Counted from the first letter of the stretch, positions 16,555 through 25,584 are shown. The stretch: DNA of 64,000 nucleotides from Pedobacter duraquae (GCF_004362245.1 NZ_SNWM01000004.1:434001-498000), one strand, 5' to 3'. Numbers and translations are program-made. The notes: generated by a model from the letters alone, not told the origin.

Positions 16555-17040
16555 TTAGCTGTTTTCTTCGTCCTGAATGGCCTTGTGATGTTTAGACCTT
16601 TTCTCGTTTTTCTCTTTTTGTCTGTCTACCGCAGAATCTATGGAGTGTGACCGGTGGATATCATCTTCACTCTCTGAGAGGTCTGACAGTTTCTGATAGT
16701 ATTTATGCAATACATCCAATTCTGATTCAGTAAGGTCTTCAATGTCAACCATACGGTTACTTGCCCAACGGCTTGCTGCGATGAGCTCATTTAGTTTAAG
16801 CTGTATCGCTTTCGAATCTTTATTCTGCGATTTCTGAATAAGAAAAACCATTAAGAAGGTTACGATCGTCGTTCCGGTATTAATCACCAATTGCCAGGTA
16901 TCTGAATATTTAAATATAGGTCCGGTAACTCCCCAGATTACAATGATCGCGAAGGCGATGCCAAATGCAGAGGAACTGCCTGTCCAGCATGTAATTTTTG
17001 TTGCAGCTGTTTCAAAGAAACTGTTCTTTTTAGACTTCAT
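16555..17040 (-). CDS. Low-affinity iron permease family membrane protein
   Basis: The 161-aa protein has two membrane segments at about residues 25-45 (FGIAFAIIVIWGVTGPIF) and 55-70 (VINTGTTIVTFLMVFLIQ), then the family signature NKDSKAIQLKLNELIAASRWASNRMVDIEDLTE, and a long charged tail rich in His, Lys and Glu. The family name comes from a yeast low-affinity iron transporter; most bacterial members are untested, so transport of iron is only suggested by homology. It precedes the DUF4142 gene in the same direction. Confidence 0.85.
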   Translation of the reverse strand: MKSKKNSFFETAATKITCWTGSSSAFGIAFAIIVIWGVTGPIFKYSDTWQLVINTGTTIVTFLMVFLIQKSQNKDSKAIQLKLNELIAASRWASNRMVDIEDLTESELDVLHKYYQKLSDLSESEDDIHRSHSIDSAVDRQKEKNEKRSKHHKAIQDEENS

Positions 17041-17220
17041 GACTGATTGTTGATTTTAAGCACAACACCTGGGAATATTAAAAGTTTTTGGATAATGAAC
17101 CGGTTAAAACATCAGCATGTCATTTACCCGATTCAAACTAAATTCATCTTAATTAAAAATTTCTTAAACATTTATTTTTTCGAAGAGTTGTAGCCATCAG
17201 AAAAACAAAACATTGAACCT

Positions 17221-17841
17221 ATGGCAACTACAGCAAAAACAACAACTAAAGCCAGCGCAGCAAAAACCAGCGCTTCAAAAGCAACTACCACAAGTACAAA
17301 AAAGACAACAGGCACTGGAAAAGCATCAGGCATGACCGGGAAAATGAAGGATTCTGAATTCCATGAGTTCTTTGTAGATGAACTTAAAGATATTTATTGG
17401 GCCGAAAAACACCTGGTTAAGGCATTGCCTAAAATGAAAAAAGCAGCAACAAGTCCGGAGCTTGCAGCATGTTTTGATAAGCATACTGCAGAAACACAAA
17501 CACATATTGAAACATTAGAGCAGGTATTTGCGTTATTAGAGGAAAAACCTGCTGCGAAGAAATGTGATGCAATGGCAGGACTGCTGGAAGAAGCAGAAGG
17601 CATCATTGAAGATACTGAAGAAGGTACAATGATCAGGGATGCAGGATTGATCCTGGCAGCTCAGAAAGTAGAACATTATGAGATCGCTACTTATGGCACA
17701 TTGAAAACCTTTGCGGCTTGTATGGGCCATACTGAAGTAGAACAATTGCTACAGCAAACGCTGGACAATGAAAAGGCTACAGACGTAGCGTTGACTGAAG
17801 TTGCAGAAGCTTCTATCAATGACGCTGCTGCTGCAGAATAA
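17221..17841 (+). CDS. DUF892 (YciE/YciF-like) ferritin-like protein with a Lys/Ala/Thr-rich tail
   Basis: Residues 1-43 are almost only Ala, Thr, Lys and Ser (ATTAKTTTKASAAKTSASK is typical), like bacterial histone H1-like tails. Residues about 45-206 form the DUF892 four-helix bundle: EFHEFFVDELKDIYWAEKHL, FDKHTAETQTHIETLEQVF, GLILAAQKVEHYEIATYGTL, LLQQTLDNEKATDVALTEVA. The Glu/His pairs on these helices (DELKDIYWAEK, HTAETQTHIE, VEHYE) correspond to the di-iron positions of the family. The family is linked to stress in enterobacteria. A basic tail on a ferritin-like shell recalls Dps proteins that bind DNA by N-terminal tails; that role is inference. The divergent neighbour is the iron-permease family gene. 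Confidence 0.88.
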   Translation: MATTAKTTTKASAAKTSASKATTTSTKKTTGTGKASGMTGKMKDSEFHEFFVDELKDIYWAEKHLVKALPKMKKAATSPELAACFDKHTAETQTHIETLEQVFALLEEKPAAKKCDAMAGLLEEAEGIIEDTEEGTMIRDAGLILAAQKVEHYEIATYGTLKTFAACMGHTEVEQLLQQTLDNEKATDVALTEVAEASINDAAAAE

Positions 17842-17862
17842 GTAAAGCAAATTTTTGTGTAG

Positions 17863-17892
17863 GCCCGGCGCGTAAAGCACCGGGCTTTTTTT
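17863..17892 (+). terminator. Intrinsic terminator of the DUF892 gene
   Basis: GCCCGG / CCGGGC stem, extendable by one further pair, then seven T. Confidence 0.85.
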
Positions 17893-17936
17893 ATGTCATA
17901 TCAAATTCTATGCACATCTTTTAGGCATAAAAATTG

Positions 17937-17944
17937 TAAATTTG
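17937..17944 (+). promoter_or_regulatory. -7 promoter box of cbpA
   Basis: TAAATTTG matches TAnnTTTG and lies 18 bases before the ATG at 17963, so the leader is very short. Confidence 0.6.
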
Positions 17945-17962
17945 AGTACAGAATAAAAGATT

Positions 17963-18904
17963 ATGGCATTTATCGATTACTATAAAGTTTTAGGCATTAG
18001 TAAGACCGCAACAGCAGATGAGATTAAAAAGGCCTACCGCAAGCTGGCCAGAAAATACCATCCTGATCTACACCCAGACGACAAAGAAGCAAATAAGCGT
18101 TTCCAGGAAATTAACGAGGCTAATGAAGCGCTCAGTGATCCCGAAAAACGTAAGAAATATGATGAATACGGTGAAAACTGGAAACATGCCGACCAGTATG
18201 CCGAGCAGAAACGTAACCAGGGTAGCGGCTACGGCGGCGGGAATCCTTTCGGTGGTAGTGGTGGTGGAAACCCATTTGGTGGTGGCGGCGGTGGTAGAGG
18301 CTATACCGATAGCGACTTTGGTGGCGGCGACTTCTCTGACTTCTTCTCTTCTATGTTTGGTGGCGGAGGACGTTCATCCGGTCGGAGTGCCCCTAAATAT
18401 AAAGGACAGGACTATACCGCGGAGTTTCAGATCAGCCTGACCGAGGCCTATACTACCCATAAAAAGACGATTACTGTAAATGGGAAAAACCTTAGGATTA
18501 CCATCCCTGCAGGTATCGCTGATAAGCAGGTCATTAAATTAAAAGGGCAAGGTGCCGCAGGAGCCAATGGTGGCCCGGCTGGCGACCTGTTCATTACCAT
18601 TAATATTACCGAAGATCCTGCTATGAAACGATTGAACGATGATCTGTACCTGACGCAGGAAATAGACCTTTATACTGCTGTACTGGGTGGGGATGTAACC
18701 ATTGAAACGCTAAGTGGCAAAGTGAAACTTAAAGTGCCGGCAGAAACACAGAACGGCACTAAAGTCAGATTAAAAGGAAAAGGTTTCCCGGTATATAAGA
18801 AAGAAGGGGAATTTGGAAATATGTTTGTGACCTATCAGGTGAAAATCCCAACAGGACTAACCAGCAAACAAAAGGAATTATTTGAAGAACTGTCAAAATC
18901 ATAA
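17963..18904 (+). CDS. cbpA: CbpA-type DnaJ co-chaperone
   Basis: The 313-aa protein has a J domain at residues 1-70 (YYKVLGISKTATADEIKKAYRK with the HPD motif in KYHPDLHPDD), a Gly/Phe/Ser-rich linker at about 88-138, and the DnaJ C-terminal domain pair after that (VNGKNLRITIPAGIADKQVIKLKGQG, LKVPAETQNGTKVRLKGKGFP). There are no CxxCxGxG zinc repeats, which separates CbpA from DnaJ. It stimulates DnaK ATPase and presents unfolded clients. The next gene, 15 bases on, encodes its CbpM partner, which supports the name. Confidence 0.93.
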   Translation: MAFIDYYKVLGISKTATADEIKKAYRKLARKYHPDLHPDDKEANKRFQEINEANEALSDPEKRKKYDEYGENWKHADQYAEQKRNQGSGYGGGNPFGGSGGGNPFGGGGGGRGYTDSDFGGGDFSDFFSSMFGGGGRSSGRSAPKYKGQDYTAEFQISLTEAYTTHKKTITVNGKNLRITIPAGIADKQVIKLKGQGAAGANGGPAGDLFITINITEDPAMKRLNDDLYLTQEIDLYTAVLGGDVTIETLSGKVKLKVPAETQNGTKVRLKGKGFPVYKKEGEFGNMFVTYQVKIPTGLTSKQKELFEELSKS

Positions 18905-18919
18905 TTAAAACCGAGCATT

Positions 18920-19207
18920 ATGACTACAGCATTAATTACGATCCGCGAATATTGCGGGCACTACCAGATAGAGCCAGATTTTCTTGTGGCCCTGGAGCAG
19001 GGTGGATTACTCGCCTTTACCCGCGTGGGCGAAGAGCAGTATATTGCCGAAGAACAGTTGCCCGAACTGGAAACCTATATCCATTTCCATTACGACCTGG
19101 ACATTAATGTGGAAGGCATTGACGCCATCCGTCATTTACTGCTTCGGGTAAAGGAAATGGATCAGGAGATTCATCAGTTACGCAACCGCCTCTCTATTCA
19201 CGAATAG
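18920..19207 (+). CDS. cbpM: CbpM-like chaperone modulator
   Basis: The 95-aa protein matches the CbpM/MerR-like layout: an N-terminal helix-turn-helix-like part (LITIREYCGHYQIEPDFLVALEQGGLL), the wing-like YIAEEQLPELETYIHFHYDLDINVEGIDAI and a C-terminal coiled helix (LLLRVKEMDQEIHQLRNRL). In E. coli CbpM binds the J domain of CbpA and blocks its co-chaperone action. The gene sits 15 bases after cbpA. Its last 10 bases overlap the 3' end of the convergent dehydrogenase gene. Confidence 0.9.
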   Translation: MTTALITIREYCGHYQIEPDFLVALEQGGLLAFTRVGEEQYIAEEQLPELETYIHFHYDLDINVEGIDAIRHLLLRVKEMDQEIHQLRNRLSIHE

Positions 19208-20169
19208 ACTTCAGGGTTGATAATATTTGGCAATTCTTTGCCGGCTAGTCCGGCAAGGATATTTTTTGCCGCCAACTGCGCCATAGCATCACGCGTTTGT
19301 ACGGTAGCAGAGCCGATATGCGGCAGCACACATACATTGGGCAGGTCAAGAAGCTCATTGTTGGCATCCATAGGCTCCGGATTGGTTACATCGAGCCCGG
19401 CACCCCAGATCAAACCATCTTTTAAAGCGTTTATAAGATCTGGTTCGTTATGAATCCCTCCCCTGGCGGTATTTACAAAAATTGCAGTGTCCTTCATCTG
19501 CTGAAATGCAGCCCTGTCAAATTTACCTTTTGTTTCAGGTGTTAGTGCGGTATGCACGCTAAGCACATCACTCTGAGCCAATAGCTCTTCAAAAGACACA
19601 TAATGTGCGTTCAGCTTCTGCTCAGCCTCCCAATTTCTATTTCTGTTATGATAGATTACCTTCATGCCGTAGGCACCCATGCATTTCCTGGCCATCTCGA
19701 TCCCGATGTTGCCCAGTCCAAACACACCCAGCGTAGCACCGTTAAGCTCTATGCCGAGATCCGCCGTAGGCTCAAAAAAGCCCCATTCGCCTTTAGCGAT
19801 TTTTTTATGCTGATAAAATGCTTTTCGCGATGTGGCCAGCATTAGCAAAAATGCCGTGTCGGCAGTAGCACCGCTAAGCACCCCCGGGGTATTACTTACC
19901 GGAATGCCGGCTTTTGTAGCAGCATCCAGATCCACATTATCAAAGCCTACAGACATCAAAGCGATTGCCTTTAGGTTTGTACAAGCTTCCAGCATCTCGG
20001 CATTTATGGTTGTACTTGCGCTAAGCAAGGCATCGTGCTCCTTGCACTGCTCAATAAGCTCTTCGGCTGTAAGGCTACGTTTCTCTTTCCATTCTGTAAG
20101 TGTCATCCCCGCATCGAGCAGCAATCTGCGTCCTGCTTCAGGGATAACCCGTGTGATAAATACCTTCAT
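19198..20169 (-). CDS. D-isomer 2-hydroxyacid dehydrogenase (glyoxylate/hydroxypyruvate reductase-like)
   Basis: The 323-aa cytosolic NAD(P)H enzyme reduces 2-keto acids to D-2-hydroxy acids. It shows SVGFDNVDLDAATKAGI and SNTPGVLSGATADTAF, the Rossmann loop LGVFGLGNIGIEMARK, the catalytic Arg in FVNTARGGIHNE, Glu in GLDVTNPEP and His in LPHIGSATVQTRDAM. Residues after VLSGATADTAF fit the D-glycerate dehydrogenase/GRHPR group best. I use the ATG at 20169: a -7 box at 20188-20195 would place transcription start downstream of the alternative upstream start at 20190. The 3' end overlaps cbpM by 10 bases. Confidence 0.9.
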   Translation of the reverse strand: MKVFITRVIPEAGRRLLLDAGMTLTEWKEKRSLTAEELIEQCKEHDALLSASTTINAEMLEACTNLKAIALMSVGFDNVDLDAATKAGIPVSNTPGVLSGATADTAFLLMLATSRKAFYQHKKIAKGEWGFFEPTADLGIELNGATLGVFGLGNIGIEMARKCMGAYGMKVIYHNRNRNWEAEQKLNAHYVSFEELLAQSDVLSVHTALTPETKGKFDRAAFQQMKDTAIFVNTARGGIHNEPDLINALKDGLIWGAGLDVTNPEPMDANNELLDLPNVCVLPHIGSATVQTRDAMAQLAAKNILAGLAGKELPNIINPEVYS

Positions 20170-20187
20170 AATCATTACATAATTACG

Positions 20188-20195
20188 CAAAGGTA
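20188..20195 (-). promoter_or_regulatory. -7 promoter box of the hydroxyacid dehydrogenase gene
   Basis: TACCTTTG on the minus strand, 18 bases before the ATG at 20169. It rules out the longer start at 20190. Confidence 0.65.
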
Positions 20196-20253
20196 AGCTA
20201 GATTAGTGTTTTTCGGCGTTATTTTGTACTTTCAGATTTTATCTATCGCTTAC

Positions 20254-22755
20254 ATGCTTAAGTTAATACGGCAACCATCCTATCTAATTACGCTGATCCT
20301 GTTTAGTTTAACAGGCATACTGCATGCTCAAACCGCGACTGTGAGCACAAAAAAAACACCTATAGAGAAAGAGGTACTGCTCATCAAAAGCAATGGTACC
20401 GACACCTCCATCAATACTTTCATCACGAAAGTAGAATATTATTCCAATTCCTTTAACTCTATGACCTCCCTGCTGGCAAAGGGATTTGATACGGTTGAGA
20501 TCAGCAGACAGCTGCCGCGTATTGATTCGTTACTCAAATTTATCAAAGGTGGGAACAGCGTAAACGACAGATCCAATACCCTCCGCTCTTTGTATGTGAT
20601 CCGCGATATCCTAACCCATCAGGAAGACCAATTGAGCGAATGGCAGGCAACCCTGGCGGGCTACAACACGCGTTTGGTGCAGATCCAGAGTAACCTGATC
20701 CAGATTAAGGAAGACCGGGCATTGAGTTATGTGCCAGCAGATAGCTTGCTCAAAGATGAGTATAGAGAACAAATGGATGGATTGAACCGGAAATGGAAAC
20801 GTATGGACGCCTCCAACCGTAAGGTAATGCGTCAAATTGGTTTGCTTCAAAGTCTGGTGGTACAGAACTACATTAACGTAACCAATTATAAAGAACGGGT
20901 AAATACGGCATTAAGAAATTTCGGCAAACGTGCATTTTCTGAGGAATACCCCTACTTATGGCAGTCGGGCCGCAGTGACTACGCGAAGAGCTTTGGTGCC
21001 GCTTACGACAAGACCATCAGTACCAACGAGCAGCTGCTCGACTATTTTGTATCTGCAAACTGGCCGGTTCATATCTGGTGTCTGCTGATCTTTGCCGGAT
21101 TTTATGGCTGGACTTTATACACGACGCGTAAGATCAGGAATGAAAATGAAGATCGCGATACGGTGCTTAACCAGGCACACTATATCCCACGTAATACCCT
21201 CCTTTCTGCTTTAGTGGTTGCCTTTTTATTGGGTACTTTTCTGTACGACCATCCGCCAGTAGTTTTCGTGGAGCTCATGATGTTGGTTGTGCTCATCTCC
21301 ACAGGATTACTCATTAGAAAAGTATGGCCAGCACACATCTTCAAATTCTGGATGATGATTGTACTGCTTTCCATTGTTAGCGGGATCAGTAACTTGTTTT
21401 TACTGGCTTCTTATACGGACCGGATCGTTATTTTCATTCTGGGCATTGTTGGGTCCGCAACGGGATATTTGCTATTAAAAACTGTCCGCGCCAAAGAAGC
21501 CGGCTACCCACCAAAAACAGTTTTATTGTTGCAGATCTTTATCGGATTGCAGTCGCTCTCCGTATTGGCAAATCTTTTTGGCCGATTCAGTCTGGCAAAG
21601 ATTCTATTGGTTACTTCCCTATTTGGTTTATGGCAGGCGCTGAGCCTCGTGGTTTTTGTACGCGTGATTATGGAAGCTGTCTTTCTACAGCTTGAAGCAA
21701 GCAAAGAAAACGACGGTGTGCCTACTTATTTTGATTTTCAGGGACTGCAACAACGGTTCAAGACTGCATTAAATGTAGTTGCCATTGTATTGTGGCTAAT
21801 TCTGCTTGCAGGAAACCTGAATATCCTGGATAGTGTGTATGATTTTCTCAGTGGGATATTGACGCAGCCTCGTAAGATTGGCGAAACAGCTTTCACCTTT
21901 GGGAGTGTGATTATTTTCCTGATTATTATCTATGTTGCTTCGCTAATCAGCAAGGCAATTACGTATTTCTTTGAATTTGCCGACTTCCATTCTTCTTCGC
22001 AGACCAGAAAAAACAAGCTGAGCTCTTCGATATTATTGGTTAAACTGGGCATCTTTTCCGTGGGTTTTCTATTAGCTATCGCTGCCTCGGGCATTCCTAT
22101 CGAGCGTATCACCATTATTTTAGGTGCTTTATCTGTAGGTATCGGTTTTGGTTTACAGACTATCGTGAACAACCTGGTTTCGGGAATTATTCTGGCTATT
22201 GAAAAACCTGTGCAGATAGGCGATTTGATTGAAATCGGCACCAGATCGGGAACAGTAAAATCAATGGGCATCAGGGCGAGTAAGATTGCCACGTCCGACG
22301 GCTCTGAGGTTATTGTGCCTAACGGGGATTTGTTATCGCAACACCTGGTAAACTGGACACTCAGCGACAAACACCGTCGTGTAGAGCTCATTATTGGCGT
22401 CACGTACGGAAGTGACTTAAACCGTGTGCTGGCTCTGCTTCGTGGGATTGTGGATACACGCGATGACATTATGCATGATCCGGCAGCCATGGTGCTGATC
22501 CATAATTTTGGACCGAGTTCTGTGGACTTCAGGATCTTGTTCTGGGTTCCCGAGATCGGTAACTGGCTAACTTTGAAAAGTCAGGTGCTAAGTGATATTT
22601 ACGAGGTATTTTACCGCGAAGGGATTGAAATGCCTTTTCCGCAAACCGATGTACACCTGCATTACCCTGAAAATCAGGACAAGCTACCTGAAGAAAGGAA
22701 AGACACGGAAGCTACTAAACCTAAAACATCTGAACCTACAATTGACAAACTATAG
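20254..22755 (+). CDS. Mechanosensitive ion channel of the MscS family, large form
   Basis: The 833-aa protein begins with a signal peptide (MLKLIRQPSYLITLILFSL, cleavage after HAQ), which supports the ATG at 20254 over a GTG 48 bases upstream. A periplasmic helical region follows to about residue 270, then about eight membrane segments, then the MscS core near residues 600-760: IERITIILGALSVGIGFGLQ is the pore-lining TM3 and IGDLIEIGTRSGTVKSMGIR the beta domain. A C-terminal alpha/beta part and a Lys/Glu/Pro-rich tail close it. The architecture is that of MscK/MscM-type channels that release solutes on osmotic downshock. It is divergent from the dehydrogenase gene and 8 bases before the next gene. 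Confidence 0.9.
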   Translation: MLKLIRQPSYLITLILFSLTGILHAQTATVSTKKTPIEKEVLLIKSNGTDTSINTFITKVEYYSNSFNSMTSLLAKGFDTVEISRQLPRIDSLLKFIKGGNSVNDRSNTLRSLYVIRDILTHQEDQLSEWQATLAGYNTRLVQIQSNLIQIKEDRALSYVPADSLLKDEYREQMDGLNRKWKRMDASNRKVMRQIGLLQSLVVQNYINVTNYKERVNTALRNFGKRAFSEEYPYLWQSGRSDYAKSFGAAYDKTISTNEQLLDYFVSANWPVHIWCLLIFAGFYGWTLYTTRKIRNENEDRDTVLNQAHYIPRNTLLSALVVAFLLGTFLYDHPPVVFVELMMLVVLISTGLLIRKVWPAHIFKFWMMIVLLSIVSGISNLFLLASYTDRIVIFILGIVGSATGYLLLKTVRAKEAGYPPKTVLLLQIFIGLQSLSVLANLFGRFSLAKILLVTSLFGLWQALSLVVFVRVIMEAVFLQLEASKENDGVPTYFDFQGLQQRFKTALNVVAIVLWLILLAGNLNILDSVYDFLSGILTQPRKIGETAFTFGSVIIFLIIIYVASLISKAITYFFEFADFHSSSQTRKNKLSSSILLVKLGIFSVGFLLAIAASGIPIERITIILGALSVGIGFGLQTIVNNLVSGIILAIEKPVQIGDLIEIGTRSGTVKSMGIRASKIATSDGSEVIVPNGDLLSQHLVNWTLSDKHRRVELIIGVTYGSDLNRVLALLRGIVDTRDDIMHDPAAMVLIHNFGPSSVDFRILFWVPEIGNWLTLKSQVLSDIYEVFYREGIEMPFPQTDVHLHYPENQDKLPEERKDTEATKPKTSEPTIDKL

Positions 22756-22763
22756 TATTACAC

Positions 22764-23630
22764 ATGATCCAATTAGAAAACGAGCAGCTTACAGCAACTT
22801 TTTCTGCGCATGGCGCAGAATTGCAATCACTAACCAGCAAAACAAACGGAATCAACTATATCTGGGATGCCAAGCCTGAATTCTGGGCCAAACATAGCCC
22901 CATCCTCTTCCCCATTATCGGTGCGTTAAAGAACAATGCTTATACATATGGGGGAAACACCTATGAATTACCAAGGCATGGTTTTGCTAGGGACCAGGAA
23001 TTTGAAGTTGAGCAAATTAGTAGCACAGAGCTTCTCTTTACGCTGAGAGCTGATGAAAATACTAAAAAAGTTTACCCGTTTGACTTCGTCTTAGGTTTAC
23101 GGTATACCCTTTCGGTTGACGGACTGCGTTCCGCCTACGAGGTGAGCAACCCCGGTGACACTGATCTCCTGTTTTCTGTTGGTGGACACCCTGCCTTTGC
23201 AACGCCAATTTCGGCAGATGCTGGTTATACTGATTACCAGCTGATCTTTAACGCCGATGAAGAACTGACCTTTTTTGAAATTGCCGATAACCTGATCTCT
23301 GATAAAACGGATACGTTACCATTGAAAAATAAGACACTGAGCTTGACTCATGAGCTTTTCTACAATGACGCATTGGTATTCAAAACACTAAATAGCGACA
23401 AGATCACGTTAAAGAATACAGTAACCCAACACGGACTGGACTTTCATTTTGAGGGATTCCCTTATTTCGGGATCTGGGCAGCTAAAGACGCGAACTTTGT
23501 TTGTCTGGAGCCTTGGTGCGGAATTGCCGATGGCGTAGCACATAATCAGCGTTTGGAAGATAAAGAAGGTATCATTACCCTGGCAGCCCAGCAACAATGG
23601 TCCAGATCTTGGGAAGTAAAGTTATTTTAA
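22764..23630 (+). CDS. Aldose 1-epimerase family protein (LacX-like)
   Basis: The 288-aa protein has the galactose mutarotase-like beta-sandwich pattern. Near the N-terminus HGAELQSLTSKTNGINYIWD is followed by PILFPIIGALKNNAYTYGG and a His in LPRHGFARDQEF; later come SVGGHPAFATPI with the second His, and a conserved acidic region near FVCLEPWCGIADG. These mark the YphB/LacX branch rather than classical GalM. It would interconvert sugar anomers in the cytosol; the sugar is not known. It lies 8 bases after the MscS gene. Confidence 0.87.
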   Translation: MIQLENEQLTATFSAHGAELQSLTSKTNGINYIWDAKPEFWAKHSPILFPIIGALKNNAYTYGGNTYELPRHGFARDQEFEVEQISSTELLFTLRADENTKKVYPFDFVLGLRYTLSVDGLRSAYEVSNPGDTDLLFSVGGHPAFATPISADAGYTDYQLIFNADEELTFFEIADNLISDKTDTLPLKNKTLSLTHELFYNDALVFKTLNSDKITLKNTVTQHGLDFHFEGFPYFGIWAAKDANFVCLEPWCGIADGVAHNQRLEDKEGIITLAAQQQWSRSWEVKLF

Positions 23631-23635
23631 CATAC

Positions 23636-24049
23636 ATGAAATTTTCAATTATTGTGGTTATTGCTCTGCTCTGCGGCAATTTCGCCAATGCGCAGATTAC
23701 TAAACCAAAAGAGATTTACTTTCTGGCCGACACCTTAAGCACGCCGAAAGAAAGCAGGATTGTTGGCATTGGAACCGAGTCAGACTTACATTATTATCAA
23801 TTTTATTGCAAATGTTTACCACCGTATGTATTCGACTTGGCATTTGTATGTCCGGAAAAGAAACTGCGGGAGAAAACTTACATCAACAAGCCGGAACTTA
23901 AATATACCAGCTACCCGGAGCTTTTGCAATTGGTACTGAAGGCAGGCGCCTTATTTGAAAAACAGTATACCCTCTATATTGTAGAAGCATTACCCAATAA
24001 ACAGTTTACGAAAAACAGGGTGAGTCTGGCAAATGGCCAGGGGGGATAA
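23636..24049 (+). CDS. Secreted protein of unknown function
   Basis: The 137-aa product from the ATG at 23636 starts with a signal peptide (MKFSIIVVIALLCGNFANAQ). The upstream in-frame start at 23597 lies inside the preceding gene and would spoil the leader. The mature part has YYQFYCKCLPPYVF and FVCPEKK, giving three Cys residues that could pair, and ends Gly-rich. I do not recognise a family. It follows the epimerase gene by 5 bases and is closed by a strong terminator. Confidence 0.7.
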   Translation: MKFSIIVVIALLCGNFANAQITKPKEIYFLADTLSTPKESRIVGIGTESDLHYYQFYCKCLPPYVFDLAFVCPEKKLREKTYINKPELKYTSYPELLQLVLKAGALFEKQYTLYIVEALPNKQFTKNRVSLANGQGG

Positions 24050-24087
24050 AAAAAATACCCGACTAATGCTAGCCGGGTATTTTTTTA
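24050..24087. terminator. Bidirectional terminator between 24049 and 24100 genes
   Basis: AAATACCCG / CGGGTATTT stem with A-run before and T-run after, serving both converging genes. Confidence 0.85.
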
Positions 24088-24099
24088 AGGTTTAAAAGC

Positions 24100-24501
24100 C
24101 TAGTGATGATCTTTCTCATCAGTACATAAGCCCACAATTTTATGGAAGGCATCGTGAACACTTATCAACGATTTATTTAATTTCTCGTCTTTAGCTCTTT
24201 TGATCACCAATTGGTTAAGATCGTTGGTTTTCGTTACCAATTCTTTAACTGCCGCTTTAACTTCAGGCTTATTATATTGTGCAGGAACAACGGATTTGCT
24301 GAGTGCTACTGCTTTATCTGCAAGCTCGCCGCTTCTTTGCTTAATAGGATCAAAATTTCCTTTTTCCGAAGGATGGAACGTTGCTGAAATCACATCATGG
24401 AAGGTACCTAACGCAGGCCAGTTCTCAAATTTTGTTTGTGACTGTGCAGAAGTTGCAAGCATCGCAACGAACAGAACGAGTAAGAAAGAGATTTTTTTCA
24501 T
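24100..24501 (-). CDS. Secreted helical protein with conserved-looking His residues
   Basis: The 133-aa precursor has a signal peptide (MKKISFLLVLFVAMLATSAQSQ) and an all-helical mature part that looks like a short four-helix bundle: WPALGTFHDVISATFHPSE, QRSGELADKAVALSKSV, VKAAVKELVTKTNDLNQLVI and LISVHDAFHKIVGLC. His residues occur in the first (FHDV, TFHP) and last (VHDAFH) helices and at the C-terminal DHH, so a metal or haem site is possible, but no known motif such as CxxCH is present. I do not recognise a named family. Confidence 0.7.
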   Translation of the reverse strand: MKKISFLLVLFVAMLATSAQSQTKFENWPALGTFHDVISATFHPSEKGNFDPIKQRSGELADKAVALSKSVVPAQYNKPEVKAAVKELVTKTNDLNQLVIKRAKDEKLNKSLISVHDAFHKIVGLCTDEKDHH

Positions 24502-24545
24502 ATTTATATTTTTAGCTATTTGTGTGCGACTAATTTAAAACTTTT

Positions 24546-25556
24546 TTATGAATTCTGACCCCTTAGGTTAGTCCACTTTAAATAGGTAGCTCCCCAGGAG
24601 AAACCAGCACCGAAAGCAGTAAGGATCATGTTATCACCGGCTTTAAAATCGTCTTTGTAATCCCATAAACACAAAGGAATTGTTGCAGCGGTGGTATTAC
24701 CATAACGGTCAATATTGATCTTCACCTGATCCATGGTAAGACCTAGTTTGTCTCCAACAGCATTGATAATCCTGAGATTTGCCTGATGTGGAACCAGTGC
24801 ATTGATATCCGCGGCTTTAAGGTCATTTCTTTTAAAGATCTCGGCGCAGGTATCGCTCATGCCTTCTACAGCAGCTTTGAATACTACGCGACCATTCTGG
24901 CTGATATAGTTAAGTTTATTGTTTACAGTGTCTATAGACGAGGGTGTTTGTGAACCGCCGGCCAATACAATCAGGTGTTCCCTGCCGGTACCATCTGTTC
25001 TGAATACGTTATCTATGATACCAACATCTTCTGTAGTCTGCTCCAACAGTACTGCTCCTGCCCCGTCTCCGAATAGAATACAGGTATTGCGATCGGTATA
25101 ATTTACAATGCTACTGTTTTTGTCTGCGCCTACTACGATCACGTTTTTATACCGTCCGCTTTCTACGAGACTGCTCCCTAAAGTTAGTGCATATAAGAAC
25201 CCGCTACACGCTGCATTGGAATCAACACCCCAAGCATTGGTAAGGCCTGCCTTTTCGCAAACTACGCTGGCAGTGGAAACCATAATATAATCCGGAGTAG
25301 CTGTGGCGACGATGATACACTCAACCTCCAGGGGGTCCATCTGTGCATTCTCCAATAGATTTTTAACGGCCATTGTAACCAAATCTGAAGTCGCAAAGTT
25401 ATCGTCATTAACAATACGACGTTCTTTAATCCCAGTTCTGGAGACTATCCATTCACTGTTGGTATCCACCATTTCCTCTAATGCTTTGTTGGTTAAAACG
25501 GTATCTGGTAAGTACCCGCCCAAAGCAGTAATAGCGGCATTATATCTTATTCTCAT
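24546..25556 (-). CDS. fabH: 3-oxoacyl-ACP synthase III (KAS III)
   Basis: The 336-aa thiolase-fold enzyme condenses acetyl-CoA (or branched acyl-CoA) with malonyl-ACP to start fatty acid synthesis. The catalytic triad is complete: Cys117 in SNAACSGFLYAL, His257 in VPHQANLRI and Asn287 in YGNTTAATIP. The entry motif NSEWIVSRTGIKERR and the GDGAGAVLLE segment are also typical. Unlike the common layout, no plsX or rpmF lies beside it here, so it may be a second KAS III copy or a stand-alone gene. A -7 box at 25577-25584 supports the ATG at 25556. Confidence 0.93.
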   Translation of the reverse strand: MRIRYNAAITALGGYLPDTVLTNKALEEMVDTNSEWIVSRTGIKERRIVNDDNFATSDLVTMAVKNLLENAQMDPLEVECIIVATATPDYIMVSTASVVCEKAGLTNAWGVDSNAACSGFLYALTLGSSLVESGRYKNVIVVGADKNSSIVNYTDRNTCILFGDGAGAVLLEQTTEDVGIIDNVFRTDGTGREHLIVLAGGSQTPSSIDTVNNKLNYISQNGRVVFKAAVEGMSDTCAEIFKRNDLKAADINALVPHQANLRIINAVGDKLGLTMDQVKINIDRYGNTTAATIPLCLWDYKDDFKAGDNMILTAFGAGFSWGATYLKWTNLRGQNS

Positions 25557-25576
25557 TCAAAATTTCAATTGTGGCG

Positions 25577-25584
25577 CAAAACTA
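25577..25584 (-). promoter_or_regulatory. -7 promoter box of fabH
   Basis: TAGTTTTG on the minus strand, 20 bases before the fabH ATG, followed by GCG as in many Bacteroidetes promoters. Confidence 0.6.

Noticed and set aside
18018..18440. Alternate-frame 140-codon ORF in cbpA
   Set aside because: Produced by the Gly-rich linker codons in a shifted frame; the J-domain frame explains the region.
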